From assembly GCA_016617855.1 (NCBI GenBank), contig JAECUM010094173.1, positions 61,142 to 125,141 of the forward strand: 64,000 nt of DNA, given 5' to 3'. The notes beneath the pieces were generated by a model, which saw nothing but the letters and a program-made list of their open reading frames with translations, was not told the origin of the DNA and searched no databases. The position numbers were made by a program, and so were the translations under genes. Below, piece by piece: positions 11,131-22,600 of the stretch. Source of the stretch: Megalonaias nervosa (taxonomy: Eukaryota; Mollusca; Bivalvia; Unionida; Unionidae). Numbering within the stretch: the first letter of the stretch is position 1; each line of letters opens with the position of its first letter.

Positions 11131-11800
11131 AACTTTATTAGACCCACCATACCTCAATATAATAATCTGTGTCTGTCTGTTGGTGTTGCACAGTCTTGTT
11201 AGCACAGTTGATTCTGAATTTTTTCATTATAACTTGGTTAATATTATGGTCATATCCTGTTGACAAATCACTTTGCTTTCTCTCAGTGTTATGTTAGAGT
11301 TATTGCCCTTTTTGTCATATAGCATGACAGTCTTGTTAGTGAAACTGCTTCTGCAGTTTTTGATGGATTGCCATGAAAGTAGATAAATATAATGGTGGTT
11401 ATTGCTTGAAGATGTGCATTTAAAGAATTGCTTTGCCCTCAACATATTTGTTCTAGTTATTTCCCTTCATCATCTGAAAATGCACATATCAAGAAATCAC
11501 TTGTTTCAACAATTATTTGTTGAGTTATTGCCTTTACAAGTAAATGCAGTGTAAGATGGAATCTTTTGACTGTTTTCTGCATATTGAGAAAGCTTTGTTG
11601 ACTCGTGACTTTTTGAAGTTATTGCTGTTTTTTTTTACTTACACCATGATATAATTGTATGAATGCAACTACTATTGCAGTTTTTAATAGATCACTCTTA
11701 AACTTAATATTTATTATGATCATTGTCGCAAAAATATGCATATTTACCAGTCATTGTACTTTTACTGTTTAAATTAGAGTTATGGCATTTTTTTATGACA
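11130..11800. repeat. Degenerate dispersed repeat around a GAGTTATTGCCCTTT motif
   Basis: Variants of GAGTTATTGCCCTTTTTGTC recur near 11297, 11453, 11523, 11616 and 11776, each with TCTTGTTAG/ACAGTC and CTTCTGCAGTTTTTGATGGA-like context. This looks like an old, eroded array of ~80-170-bp units. Similar phrasing occurs near 25000-25170 and 61140-61250. Confidence 0.4.
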
Positions 11801-12079
11801 GACTCATCTTCATCAGTGGGTAGTGTTGGGGTGAACGAGAGACAGGGTATTTTTATTTAAGCAAATTGCTCATCAGTCCTCCATTTCTTTTAAATTCTGA
11901 GCAGTGAAAATACAAGAGTTCCTTTACAAGTAATATGTATTCAGTTTGTATATTGCTCATAAAAGATTGGGTTTATATTTACTGTATTATAGAGCTGGAG
12001 TTTAACTTTTTTGCTACTTGCATTTTTACACAAGTGGAGAAAAAAATCAATTTGCAAATTCCAGTTTCAACTGGCATTT

Positions 12080-12345
12080 TTTTTCTTCACCTATTACTGT
12101 TATTAACTATGCTGTGATCAAGGAATTATGGAAAAGAAAGAAATTACTTTTCTCTCAGTTCCTTTGTATTGTTTTTGCATACCTATTTTACTGTTTCTAT
12201 AATATAATCAAGGGATTGTGGAATAAAAACAGACTACTTTTCTACCAGTTTAAGTTATAGTATATTAGTTACCCATTATTGTTATTGACTATACTGCAAT
12301 CAAGGAATTGTGGAATGAAAAGGAACTACTTTTCTAACAGTTCCA
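12080..12345. repeat. ~90-bp tandem repeat, 3 degenerate copies
   Basis: Copies of ATCAAGGAATTGTGGAAT...ACTACTTTTCT.(A/C)CAGTT begin near 12117, 12206 and 12298. They abut the next array but are unrelated to it. Confidence 0.7.
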
Positions 12346-12356
12346 TCTGTAATTTA

Positions 12357-12675
12357 TGTTAGCATGGTCTCGATACATTATAATTTGAAATCATTCCATC
12401 CACTCCATCAACATTTGAAATCACTCCGTTCACTCCATCAAGGTCAGCATGGTCTTGATACATTATAATTTGAAATCATTCCATTCACTCCATCAACATT
12501 TGAAATAACTCCATTCACTCCACCAAGGTCAGCATGGTCTTGATACATTATAATTTGAAATCATTCCATTCACTCCATCAAGGTCAGCATGGTCTTGATA
12601 CAATATAATTTGAAATCATTCCATTCACACCATCAAGGTCAGCATGGTCTTGATACATTATAATTTGAAATCTGT
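12357..12675. repeat. Minisatellite with alternating 85- and 55-bp units
   Basis: AGCATGGTCTTGATACATTA starts units at about 12362, 12446, 12531, 12586 and 12641. The first two intervals are ~85 bp and the next two 55 bp. The 30-bp difference is an extra CATCAACATTTGAAATCACT-type half-copy of the TTTGAAATCATTCCATTCAC segment. Confidence 0.9.
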
Positions 12676-14380
12676 CAAAGTTACCTTGGTCTAAAATGTC
12701 TGAGAAGTACTTTGAGCTTTTTAACAATGCTTCAGCTTTGTTATGTTTAGGCCATTTGCTTTATGTGATCATTTTTCTGGATTGTAGTCAACATCACTGT
12801 AGTGATGTCAAAACTTGATGATCAGAGCTTGACTGTTTATTTGGCTCTTGACCAGCTTCTAAATCATTTAAGTCTGATAATTTCTGCTCTCCTTTACCAC
12901 TCTTTGGCCGAGAATAGTTTGCAATAATTTCTGGACATTTCTGACTAAAGCTTCATTGTATATTGTCTCTCAGAAAGATGTGATTTAATGACAAAGTAAA
13001 TATCAAACATCCATATCAATTAGCTCTTATTAAAAAGGGTTTGATAATAAAGATATTCACTGATCAACAGCTTCAGCAAAGTTTTTTACATGTATTGGAA
13101 ACAACTATTTCATTTATAGGGTATACTAGTAGGATTTATTTTTAAATAATTTCATTTTCGGGGGATAGTCAGGATATGTGACACAAATGTCTGTGATCAG
13201 CTGCCCTACAAAAAAAGTAGTAACAGACCTAGTCATTAGAGGAGACAGAGTACAGATTTGACCGAAGTGAAGAAAATATCAGAAAAATATTTCCATATTG
13301 GTGAATAAATAGTTGCGTGCAGAAGATTTAGTTCTTCCCTTTGAAAATATAATGTTTGTGCTCTAGTCCACTGTGTCATATCAGTAGGTACCTGTATGGC
13401 AACATTTGTAAGACTAGATGCTAAACAGTGCTTATCTCACTGTTAAAGAATCAATGCCAAAACTAGTATCATTCCACATTTTGAAATTATTCACATGTTT
13501 GCTTGGTTTGTTTGTTAGTTTGTTGAGGGAGAGGGTGTTTACCTCCTTAAGGAATTTTACCAATGATTTCCTGTATATTGTTGCAAAATTTAGTACATTC
13601 TAAAAATAGAAGGGTTGAAATCTTAGCTCAAATTTTTTATCTGGTTAGTGGCTTACACTTGCCTGGTAGGTCACAAGTATTTTCAGGATTGTACAGCTTT
13701 ATTGATACATCATCATGACACATTTGAAACTTAGCATATACTTACTTAAGTATGTAATTACTCTTTACATGGAAGAAGCATTTCAAGCATCATTGCTGAT
13801 TCCCAGCAACATTCACACAATGCACATAATTTGACACATAATGTTGTGACAGAAGGTGATTAGTTGTATTTTATTTGGGGTCATGATGTAATAAACTTTC
13901 AGTTCTTTTTTGGACAGTTAGCAGTCTTCACTTCACTTGGTGCCTTTGAATAACTAACTGGAAATGGAGGTTATGCTAGATTGGATTACTTAGGCCTAAT
14001 TTAGCACCAAGTTTGAATCGGGTACCTTTCTAAAAGGTAAAGTCATCTTTCTTTCCGACATGATCTAGACTAACAACAAGTAGGCAAAATAGGCAAAAGT
14101 AATGAATAATTTTGATGCATGCTAGATGTTAAACTATATTGAACTTCGGCACTTGTTAAGTGTAGAAAATGTGTACTGATTTATTTTCAGGCTGTGAATA
14201 TGTCTCTATTCTGCTCAGGGATGGATAAGGAGCAAAGATTTTACTTGGCACAGTCAATATTTACCTGGTCAGGCTGAGAGAAGTGATTTTGCTGAGTCCT
14301 GATTATGATACAGTCCATCCATCCATCAAGGGTATACATATGTCTATAATATCCTTGAACCTGGACCATATTTTCCAATA
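12676..14380. other. Non-coding stretch
   Basis: AT-rich unique sequence. A frame at 13418-13603 is low-complexity and unsupported. Nothing else seen. Confidence 0.5.
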
Positions 14381-14384
14381 GGCA

Positions 14385-14630
14385 CAGAGGCACTGTGCCT
14401 TGGGCCTACAAACAACATATTACTGAAAGTGTATACCTAGGGCCTACAGTCACCATATTACTGAAAAGTGTATCCCTATGTGCCTTGGGCCTACAAACAC
14501 CATGTTACTGAAAGTGTATCCCTATGTGCCTAGGGCCTACAAACACCATGTTACTGAAAGTGTATCCCTATGTGCCTAGGGCCTACAAACACCATGTTAC
14601 TGAAAATGTATATTGAGGGCCTAGTGTATA
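14385..14630. repeat. 46-bp minisatellite, ~5 copies
   Basis: The unit GTGCCTAGGGCCTACAAACA followed by CCATGTTACTGAAAGTGTATCCCTAT repeats with starts near 14394, 14480, 14526 and 14572, plus degraded copies. Rightmost copies are most alike. Confidence 0.9.
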
Positions 14631-16082
14631 CAAGGACCTTAATCTGGCCCTGCCTTAAACTCCTACTTCACTATTAAAGTTAGACATATGAAACATTGGT
14701 TTAAACAAAGGAGTGAAATGGTTGGACTTTGTGCCAACATTTTTGTAATTTTAATCACACGCCAAATGAGGGGGCTAGAGGGGTGGGGTGAATTTATTTC
14801 TTCAACGACACTGGTACATTATTAATCCTATAAAGATTGTATGCTTTCTTGCATCACAAACTATAAACTGAGTGCTTGGTTTATATCAGGATCTGAAGAA
14901 AACATTGCCTTTGATGAAGTCAATCAAATTAAAATTGTAGTAGACAAGGTTACAGTTAGTTTTAGAATTACACTATTTCGAGAGGGAAATAAACAGATAA
15001 TCAGTCCATTTCAAGCATGTTAAATTTCTGTTTTATTTAAAATAAAGTAATTTCAGTGTTGGATTAAAGAACAATGCTAAAAGGATATGCCCCTTAAGAT
15101 CAAGTGGAATTTGATTCAGGACAAGCAAATTGTTTTTGCCATGGGCCTGTGTCTGAAAATAAATGTTGCACTTTTCTTAATATTTAAAAAAAAATAAAGC
15201 AAGCCACAATAGCATTTGTCTGAATTTTATGTGTTACAAAATCCATGGACAAGCGATACATTCTGAAAGACAAACGATTTTTCAAAAGTCACTGGTTGGG
15301 GACAGGTTGATCAAAAAATATTTTGTCAGCCCTGGAATGAAATAAACTCTTAAAACATGAAGCTCTGCATTCAGGTGACAACATCAAGTTTTATATTATC
15401 ATTTTTGGGTAACATTTTATGTAGTTATGACTTCTGTTTGACTTTAATTGAATCATATTAGCAATAAAGCATCAGTTTTGTATGGTCACATTTCTAACTG
15501 ACAGCCATATATCTTCTATTTCACTTGCTACATGTATATTCAACTGAATCTTGAGTTAAATATTGTCTAAGTTTTTGCCATAATATGCTAGGGTTTCGCA
15601 TCTTGCCAGCTGTTTTCACAACATGGTTCATAACTGTTCAGGATAGAATTTTAAATCTTGGGTATACATATGCCACAGTTTGGTTATTTTGATCCATTCC
15701 CAAAAGGTAGAACTTCAAAAAATGAAGGAGAAAGGAAACAGTTCTGTATGGCTACTATTGTAAATAAAGTGTGACAAATACATAACAGTTTCATGAGTTT
15801 AGGTCTTAAAATTCACTAGTGACTTTAATAGTTTCTATCTTATGTCCTGGGGAGAGATTACATGGGTAGAGAAAGATCCCAGAACAACACCCAGGGGATG
15901 AACTTGGTTCATTTGTCATACATGCCAGTTGTCAGACTGAGGCATACAACCTCACTGTCTCACCCCCCCCCCCCCCGAGGCATGATGAAAGTTACAACAC
16001 CTGGCAGTACAATATGCACTCTTATTTCTCATTTCATGTGTCTAGCTTTAATGGCATTGAAGGAGTTTAAGGACATCACACA
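14631..16082. other. Non-coding stretch
   Basis: Mostly unique AT-rich sequence. A C14-16 homopolymer sits at 15963-15976. Frames at 14841-15023 and 15862-16101 show no domain or splice context. Confidence 0.5.
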
Positions 16083-16323
16083 TACCATACATACTCACTG
16101 ATAAGACCAGTCCAACTGCAAAATGCACAGATCCAGATCTGCTGTCGCATAATGCATGGGCAGATCTGCTGTCGCATAATGCATGGGCAGATCCGGCTCT
16201 GTGCAGTTTATTATGAGTAATCAGTAGAACAAACAATATAGAACCAGACCTGTAGGTGCATTATGTGATGACAGATCTTTATTTTTGCTGTTTGAGTTGA
16301 CTTAAAAGTGAATATAAATGGTA
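16083..16323 (+). mobile_element. MITE-like element, copy 4 (internal 26-bp duplication)
   Basis: The copy has TA ends (TACCATACATACTCAC at left; TATAAATGGTA at right). It is ~20 bp longer than the reference copy because a 26-bp segment (CAGATCTGCTGTCGCATAAT plus GCATGG) is present twice in tandem at about 16135-16186, altering hairpin 1. Confidence 0.85.
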
Positions 16324-16871
16324 GACCTCATGAATTTACACAGTGTATCACACTATTTCCAAGCTTTAAATATGCAAGTGTAACTCTGTGCTTCTTTAAA
16401 AGCATAGGGATTTCCAGTATAACATATATTCGTGCAAAATGAATGACTTGGAATGTTCTATATAAATTCTCCAAATTTGATTCCAACAGAAAATTAAAAG
16501 TATGTACAGATGAAACTTGCAATTTCCTCAGGAGGCTGCAGTTTCCTCAGGAGTTTTAAAAACTACTGCAGTCACGTGAAATTGGTTTCAGGATGAATAC
16601 TTGCAGTCTTGGTGCACATAGTACAAAATCACTTATTGTTGGCAGTGTTTTCAGTCTTGTATTAGTTTATTATCAGTGTGTAACAAGTGCTTTGTCAGTT
16701 TTGCCAAACCTGAGAATACAAGTAGCTTCATATTATTTATCAGAAGTGAGATTTTAACACCAGTATCGCACCAATCTATTTTCAGTATATTAATTTGTTG
16801 GGTATGATTTTTGGGGGGTTTCAACGAGATTGAGTATGTCTGTATGCTGTTCAGGTGACACAACATTATAT

Positions 16872-17090
16872 AACATGTATTCTTGCTTATAGGACAAGTC
16901 CAACTTCAAACTGAACAGACCTAAATCTGCCATTGCATAATGCACCAGCAGATCTGGATCTGTGCAGTTTGTTAGGAGTAATCAGTAGAACAAACAACAT
17001 AGACCCTAATCTGTAAGTGCATATATTACAGCAGATTACAATCTTTGTTTTTTGCAGTTTAACTTGACTTTTAAGTGAGTATATACAGTA
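16872..17090 (+). mobile_element. MITE-like element, copy 5
   Basis: Shares the body (AGGACAAGTCCAACTTCAAA, CACCAGCAGATCTGGATCTG, GAGTAATCAGTAGAACAAAC) and right end GTGAGTATATACAGTA. The left terminus is degraded (ATGTATTCTTGCTTATAGG). Confidence 0.85.
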
Positions 17091-17296
17091 ACCTTAGACC
17101 AACTAGCCATTAGCTTAACACTTACTTAAATCAGAATTTGGATCAAAGCAAACAACAGGTCTGAGCACAGTTGAACAAAGATATATGCAGCCATGTCAAG
17201 AGCCATGATCATAGTAGTCACGCCAAAGCAAAATTTGAGAATGAACACTTTCAGATAATATTTCAAGGAATAGATACAGAACAAATTGAAAATGAA

Positions 17297-17700
17297 AACT
17301 ACTTGGCAGCTTGGTAGACAATATCATGAGCTGGAAAATACAAATTGATAAATTCATTAAAAAAGTACATTCACTGCTTCATCTCATGAGTAGAATAAAC
17401 TATAGTCTCCCTCAAGAACAAAGATATTCTATGATGCTTACATTATACCACATCTACAATATTGCTGTTCTGTTTTGGGTGACAATAAAGCTGCAGAAAA
17501 TTTGAAAAAAGAAGCAGTTATGGTTATTCTTGATGCTAATATAGATACACTATCAATATATCTTTTTAAAACCCTTTGGTGGCTTCGATTTCAACAGAAA
17601 ACTCAACTTCAGAAAACGTTTACTGGTCTGCATGTCTTTGCATGAGCTGGCTCCTGCTTATCATAAAAGTAATTTTAAATTTGTGGAAAATGTATGTTTG
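17297..17700 (+). pseudogene. Non-LTR retrotransposon reverse transcriptase C-terminal fragment (dead)
   Basis: The frame from 17297 reads LLGSLVDNIMSW, then QIDKFIKKV, LPQEQRYSMMLTLYHI and VLFW. This corresponds to the conserved 'YLGV.ID..LSW..HID...KKV......R...LP...R...Y.TLI.P..DYC..VWG' stretch that follows the catalytic RT palm in non-LTR (LINE) elements. After a stop near 17503, frameshifted sequence still encodes PFGGFDFNRKL and LHELAPAYH, matching the 'GW..L..QR......VYK.L.GLAP.Y' tail. No catalytic DD motif, endonuclease or full ORF2 is present. It is a 5'-truncated, mutated relic, and the usual poly-A or tail cannot be delimited. Confidence 0.8.
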
Positions 17701-18266
17701 TGTGAACTAAGCTCCAGCTTAAAAATCAATTTATACAGTAAAGATTGCGTATAATGTTTGACACAGGACTTGGATTTTCAGAACGTTATAACTGAGAAAC
17801 ATTATCCAAATACATCATTTATTTGTCAAAATGTTTATGTACTTGTCCATGTAGATGATGTTTGACATACAAGTAGGAAACAATTTATACTAGAATAATT
17901 ACTGTCAGACCTCATATGTACTGGTATTGCAAATTTCAAACAACATATGTTTGTATAAATATATGCTATCAAGGAAAAATGATAAATTGGTAAGTGTTTT
18001 ACCATCAGATGACAGTGTCAACATACATGTATATGTTCCAGCCAGTGAATCATAAAAATTGCTTTTATGTGAACACGTCTTTATTCGATAACTTAATGAC
18101 TACTGTAGTAAATTAGTCCTTTATTTGGATGGAAAAATTGCTTATAGTCATCTGTTTTTATTAATCTGAGAGCTTTTGTTGATATGTTTTTAAATGACAT
18201 GCAAATGCTAATGAAGATGATCAGGTGTATCACACTGAGCTTATAGGTTGTCTGATCTTTGATTTG
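17701..18266. other. Non-coding stretch
   Basis: AT-rich sequence downstream of the LINE fragment, perhaps including its 3' UTR. No further features recognised. Confidence 0.45.
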
Positions 18267-18294
18267 CTAGTTAAACCCATCTGGCTCCAGGTGC

Positions 18295-18524
18295 AATGGC
18301 GGGTACTGAACTACTGTTATCCTCATCACTTCCAGTAGCAGAAACATTGGTTGCCTCCTGGCAGTCACTAATTTCACACAAATTTCATTAGTTGCTGGTA
18401 TCACAGATGCATAAGTGTCTTTAACACAATACAGGAAATCATCATCCTCATTACCAGACTCATGTAGGCATAATGTATCAGGCACAATACCAAGGGGAAC
18501 ATCACCATGAGGGGTGATTATCAT
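18295..18524 (-). pseudogene. Possible frameshifted coding remnant, unrecognised
   Basis: On the minus strand an open frame from 18524 reads plausible, acidic, non-repetitive protein (HESGNEDDDFLYCVKDTYAS). It then continues more convincingly in another frame (CQEATNVSATGSDEDN, SSVPAIAPGARWV, stop) after about 18390. Two frames with protein-like composition either side of a junction suggest a decayed coding sequence, host pseudogene or transposon piece. No family is recognised and no splice sites are evident, so chance is a serious alternative. Confidence 0.25.
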
Positions 18525-19200
18525 GCCTTTGTTACATGGTACCTTTATTAGGGCTTTGTTATTTACAAGTACAAGGTGTGATTTTCACACTTTTGTTACC
18601 TGGCATCTTTGTTCTTATGACATATTTAAACAACTGCTAATGTTATCTGACTTCAGTGTGTCAGGTGATAAAAACATTATAATCAAGCTAATGTACTCCA
18701 GCAGACTTCAGAAATCAAATGTTCTAACCAATTAAATGTTGTAAAAGACGAAAGTTATAACAAGCCTATGGGAGTACATAGTACACATAATCAGGAATTT
18801 GGTTGAGGAAATGAAACTCTAAAGTTCTAACAAAGAAATCATTATATTTAAGAAGGTAATAAACAATCTTTACTTTGTTTACTAAACCAAATTCTGAATT
18901 TTATAAAAAGAATGTTGCTTTGCTGGAGCCAAGCTATGGAGTTCCATTCCACCCAATGTAAAGTCAGCTGACTTGTCCATCAGTTTCAGTAGCATTTTAG
19001 TCAACATCTATCAGAACAATCTTTTGTATGCTTCATTGTGATTCAGTACTACTCTTCCTTAATACACTGTACTTTCATCTACTCCTCTGTAATACAGGTT
19101 CACTCCTGATCTTATATGAATCCTGTATGTACTCATTTTTTAATGTCTTGTGCATATTTTATAGTAGCAATAGATCATTTGTCTAGTTTTAATACAGTTC
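18525..19200. other. Non-coding stretch
   Basis: Unique AT-rich sequence. A short duplicated motif (ATCATGCCTTTGTTACATGG / TTCACACTTTTGTTACCTGG) occurs at 18519-18603. Nothing else seen. Confidence 0.45.
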
Positions 19201-19505
19201 TTACATGTGTGTGTGTGACTTGGATTTTTAACGTAGCTTTAACAATTTCACAGTCATATCGCTATGTCTGCAATGTAATGTCCAGCACCGGGGAATAATG
19301 CCACAGACATGTAGCATCATGTCCCACCTAATCACTTTATTCTGACACCAGGCTGACAAGTCCTAACACTAACCTATTAATGCTGAGCACCTAGCGAGGC
19401 AGCTGTTGGTACCATTTTTATGTCTGTTGTATGACTCGACCAGGGTTTGAACCAGTGACCTCCCTCATCCAAGGCAGATGTTCTAACCACTTGGCCACCG
19501 GAGCA
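19201..19505 (-). mobile_element. tRNA-derived SINE, family B, copy 2
   Basis: On the minus strand the head carries a good A box (TGGCCAAGTGG) and B box (GGTTCAAACCC) with tRNA-like spacing (19434-19499). The body and TG/CA-rich tail are shared with 1810-2128, including plus-strand GTCATATCGCTATG and GTCCCACCTAATCACTTTAT. Clear flanking duplications were not identified. Confidence 0.8.
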
Positions 19506-20354
19506 ATATTCAATTCTTGTACATTATATATTTGTAGAAGGCTTCATGGTAGATTGGTCTGTTGCAAAATGAGTTCCTTCTTTGCTAATGTTATTAATGT
19601 CATTGCTGCCATATTGTTGTCATTCTGTTCTATCAGAAAACATTTCAAAAGGATTGGTATGATGGAACTTGAATGTTTGTAAGCAAATGTATGTTTCCCA
19701 TCTTTATACCATCACTACCAAAATCTTTACTCTTAGGTTCATGTCTTACATGAGTAAGAGTAGACCCAGAAGTCCATTATTGCATGTCATAATTTTGTCT
19801 TTTCGTGCCAGGTAAGTGTATTTATGGTGTGGTAAGAATAGACCCAAGGGCCAAATTCAGTTGCATAGCTGATGCTGAATCTATCTTTTCACAACCAATA
19901 GGTGTATACTTTTCAAGGTAAAATTTCAGCTGGGTTTTAGAAGAAAAAAATGCCTTTAATTTGGACCTATGTATTGTTATTTACTGATGGCTATCATTAA
20001 AATACAATATGCATTCATATTTTTTAAAACTTCTGTAGCATTATAACATTTTAAGGTTTATTTGAAGTTCACATGTAATCCAATTAAACTCTTAGGTAAT
20101 GCTTGTAATGTCCATAAGTTGTAAAGTTAGTTATGATAACTCCTACTCAATATTTTTATTTACAGCAGTCAAAACCTAACTCACTTATGACTTAAAAAGT
20201 GAATGGATCAACTCAGTAAGCACAGAATGCAAAATGTGTGGATTTTCATTACAATTACAATGACACCAATTAAGCAAGAAAGGATACAGACCTTTACAAT
20301 GACAATAAAATTAACTCATGTAGAAAAGCAAATAACATACTAAGAGAAAAAGAC
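19506..20354. other. Non-coding stretch
   Basis: AT-rich unique sequence. The short frame 19431-19682 is mostly the SINE head read backwards. Confidence 0.5.
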
Positions 20355-20835
20355 AGACCTAATTCACCTTGGTTAATGCCTGGCAACTCCAGACAAATAT
20401 AGACCTCGTTCACCTCAGCCAATATGTATGGCAGCTGAGACAAATAAAGACCTTGTTCACCTCAGTCAATATGTATACCAATTTCAGGCAAATAAAGATC
20501 TCATTCACTTCAGTAAATATGTATGGCAATCTGAGGCAAATAAAGACCTTGTTTACCTCAGTCAATATGTATGGCAACTCCAGACAAATAAAGACCTCAT
20601 TTACCTCAGTCAATATGTATGACAACTCCAGACAAATAAAGACCTCATTTACCTCAGTCAATATGTATGGCAATTTGAGGCAAATAAAGACCTCATTCAC
20701 ATCAGTCAATAATTATGGCAATTCCAGACAAATTAAGACCTCATTCACCTCATTCAATATGTATGGCAACTCCAGACAAATAAAGACCTCATTCACCTAA
20801 TATTTAATACGTCTGGCAACTTCAGAAAAATGATT
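20355..20835. repeat. 48-bp minisatellite, ~9-10 copies
   Basis: The unit is ACCTCATTCACCTCAGTCAA followed by TATGTATGGCAACTCCAGACAAATAAAG. Because 48 is divisible by three and the unit lacks stops in several frames, it creates long open frames on both strands (20369-20800 plus, 20410-20709 minus). Both are repeat artefacts with no signal peptide or flanking exon evidence. Unit divergence is moderate. Confidence 0.95.
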
Positions 20836-21225
20836 AAAGGCAGTGCCTCTCAAGCTACAGTGAAAACAGTGTGAGATGTCTTAATGACATATCTGCATTG
20901 TGTGAGCTTTCACAATTTAACAAACAATATGATCCTTTGAACTGAGTTTGTGTCCATGATTGCTAATCCTTTATGTGTGTCCTTGACTGCTAATCCCTTG
21001 TAGATGGAATGGTTAATTTTAATAGGGGTTCCAATAACTATGGTACTACAGTGGTGGTTTGTGACATATACGAGTCTACTTTACAGTCTGTGATGTACCT
21101 TATAAATCTAAGGAACAAAAATAACCAGACTCAGCTTTTTCCCTCATTTTTTGTGCATCATAGTTTAGAACAACAATCTGTACTCTACCTGCAAACTCAA
21201 CTTGGCACTTGTGGTTGAAAAGGAT
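20836..21225. other. Non-coding stretch
   Basis: No supportable feature. Confidence 0.45.
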
Positions 21226-21439
21226 TACTGTACATGCTCACTTATAAGAAAAGTCCAACTGCAAACTGTATAGAATGAGATCTTCCATTGCATTATGCAA
21301 TGGCAGATCTGGGTACTTGCAGTTTGTTTGGAGTAATCAGTTGAACGAACAGCTGATCTGCAGACACATTATGCTATAGCAGTTCAGGACCTTTTGTTGT
21401 TAGCAATTTGACTTAACTTATAAGTGAGTATACATGGTA
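21226..21439 (+). mobile_element. MITE-like element, copy 6
   Basis: TA-bounded (TACTGTACATGCTCACTTAT at left; GTGAGTATACATGGTA at right). The body has a small deletion between hairpins (the ACATAGACCC segment is missing: GAACAGCTGATCTGCAGACA). Confidence 0.85.
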
Positions 21440-22330
21440 GATAAATGTCTGTTGTGTTTATATCTGGTTTTACATGTGGCTGTTCATAGCAGTATTGAAA
21501 AATATTTTGCCCAAACATCATTGTTTCTAGTTGTATTTAGCTGGTGGTCAACAATCCAGTGCATTCGTATAATGATCTCTCCACTAAATAACAGGTAGTT
21601 GCTCACGGCAGTGGTGACTAAAATCAGGTTTTGCTATATAATTTTATATGGTGGGGATCTTAATGGTTTCTAAGTTGTGACCCAAGGGGCCTCATTTTAC
21701 CTCTCTTCTCTCTCCCCCACCCTCTGCAACCACAAGCCCACCCCAGTCTGATGTTTGTTGACACTTGGATTAGTTGACACCAGTTCTCCAAACTTATTGT
21801 CTCATAATTTGGGAATTATTTGATATTATGCAAAACCAGTCCCGTGCCAGAGACTGTATAAAACTTGAAAACTTCTGTGCACATTTACAGATCACATATC
21901 GCAAGTTTTTAAGTCTCCATGTTGAAGGAGATATTCAAAATTGTAAATGCTGACACAGGTGATTATACAATCTCTTCTGTCAAGAGGGATGGAAATTTTC
22001 TGTCAAGAGGTATGGAACAGTGGAAACATAAACATTATTGGCCATGATTTCACAAGATTAATAATGTCTGGACTTGAACTCAGTCTGGAATCTATTGATC
22101 TGGGTGACTGATTTACAAGTTCACATAATAAATGTCACAAGTCCAGACCTAGCTTTAGGACCCAATGATGGTGAAATTTAGGCCAGATATCATAAATTTG
22201 CTGATATAATGACAAAAGTAAGGTCAGTAGCATCAGCAGCCACAAGTCTTTCTCAAAGAAAAGCAAATTGTTTAAAATATTTATCAGCTGTACTTGGATG
22301 CATCAAGAACCTGCAGCTGAAGGTTGTTTC
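21440..22330. other. Non-coding stretch
   Basis: Unique sequence. A short duplicated phrase, TTCTGTCAAGAGGGATGGAA / TTCTGTCAAGAGGTATGGAA, occurs at 21976-22017. No gene seen. Confidence 0.45.
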
Positions 22331-22339
22331 TACTCATTC

Positions 22340-22600
22340 AAGTTTGCTTGTCAGTTTTCATGTTTAAATGTCATTATTCTAGTTTACATACCATTATGCA
22401 TGTTGTCATATCATTATCCAAGGTTACGTGTAATTATTCAATTTATATACAATTTTTCAAGTTTGCATGTCATTAATCTAGTTTACATATCATTAAACAT
22501 GTTGATATATGATTATCCAAGTTTACATGTAATTATTCAATTTATATATATAATTTTTCAAGTTTACATGTCATTATTCAAGTGTTCAAATTGTTATTTA
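22340..22600. repeat. ~21-bp repeats arranged in a ~100-bp higher-order unit
   Basis: Short units of AGTTTACATGTCATTATTC variety are arranged so that TGTCATTATTCTAGTTTACA recurs at about 22369, 22468 and 22569. The ~100-bp blocks share inner order (CATATCATTA, CATGTTG, ATATCATTATCCAAG, GTAATTATTCAATTTATATA). The open frame 22268-22714 runs through this array and is not a gene. Confidence 0.75.

Noticed and set aside
19434..19499. tRNA gene on the minus strand
   Set aside because: A and B boxes are present, but the acceptor stem and anticodon arm do not close and the sequence continues into a SINE body shared with other loci.
20369..20800. 143-codon plus-strand ORF (and 99-codon minus-strand ORF)
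   Set aside because: Both arise from a 48-bp tandem unit whose length is divisible by three; opposite strands are equally open and no exon signals exist.
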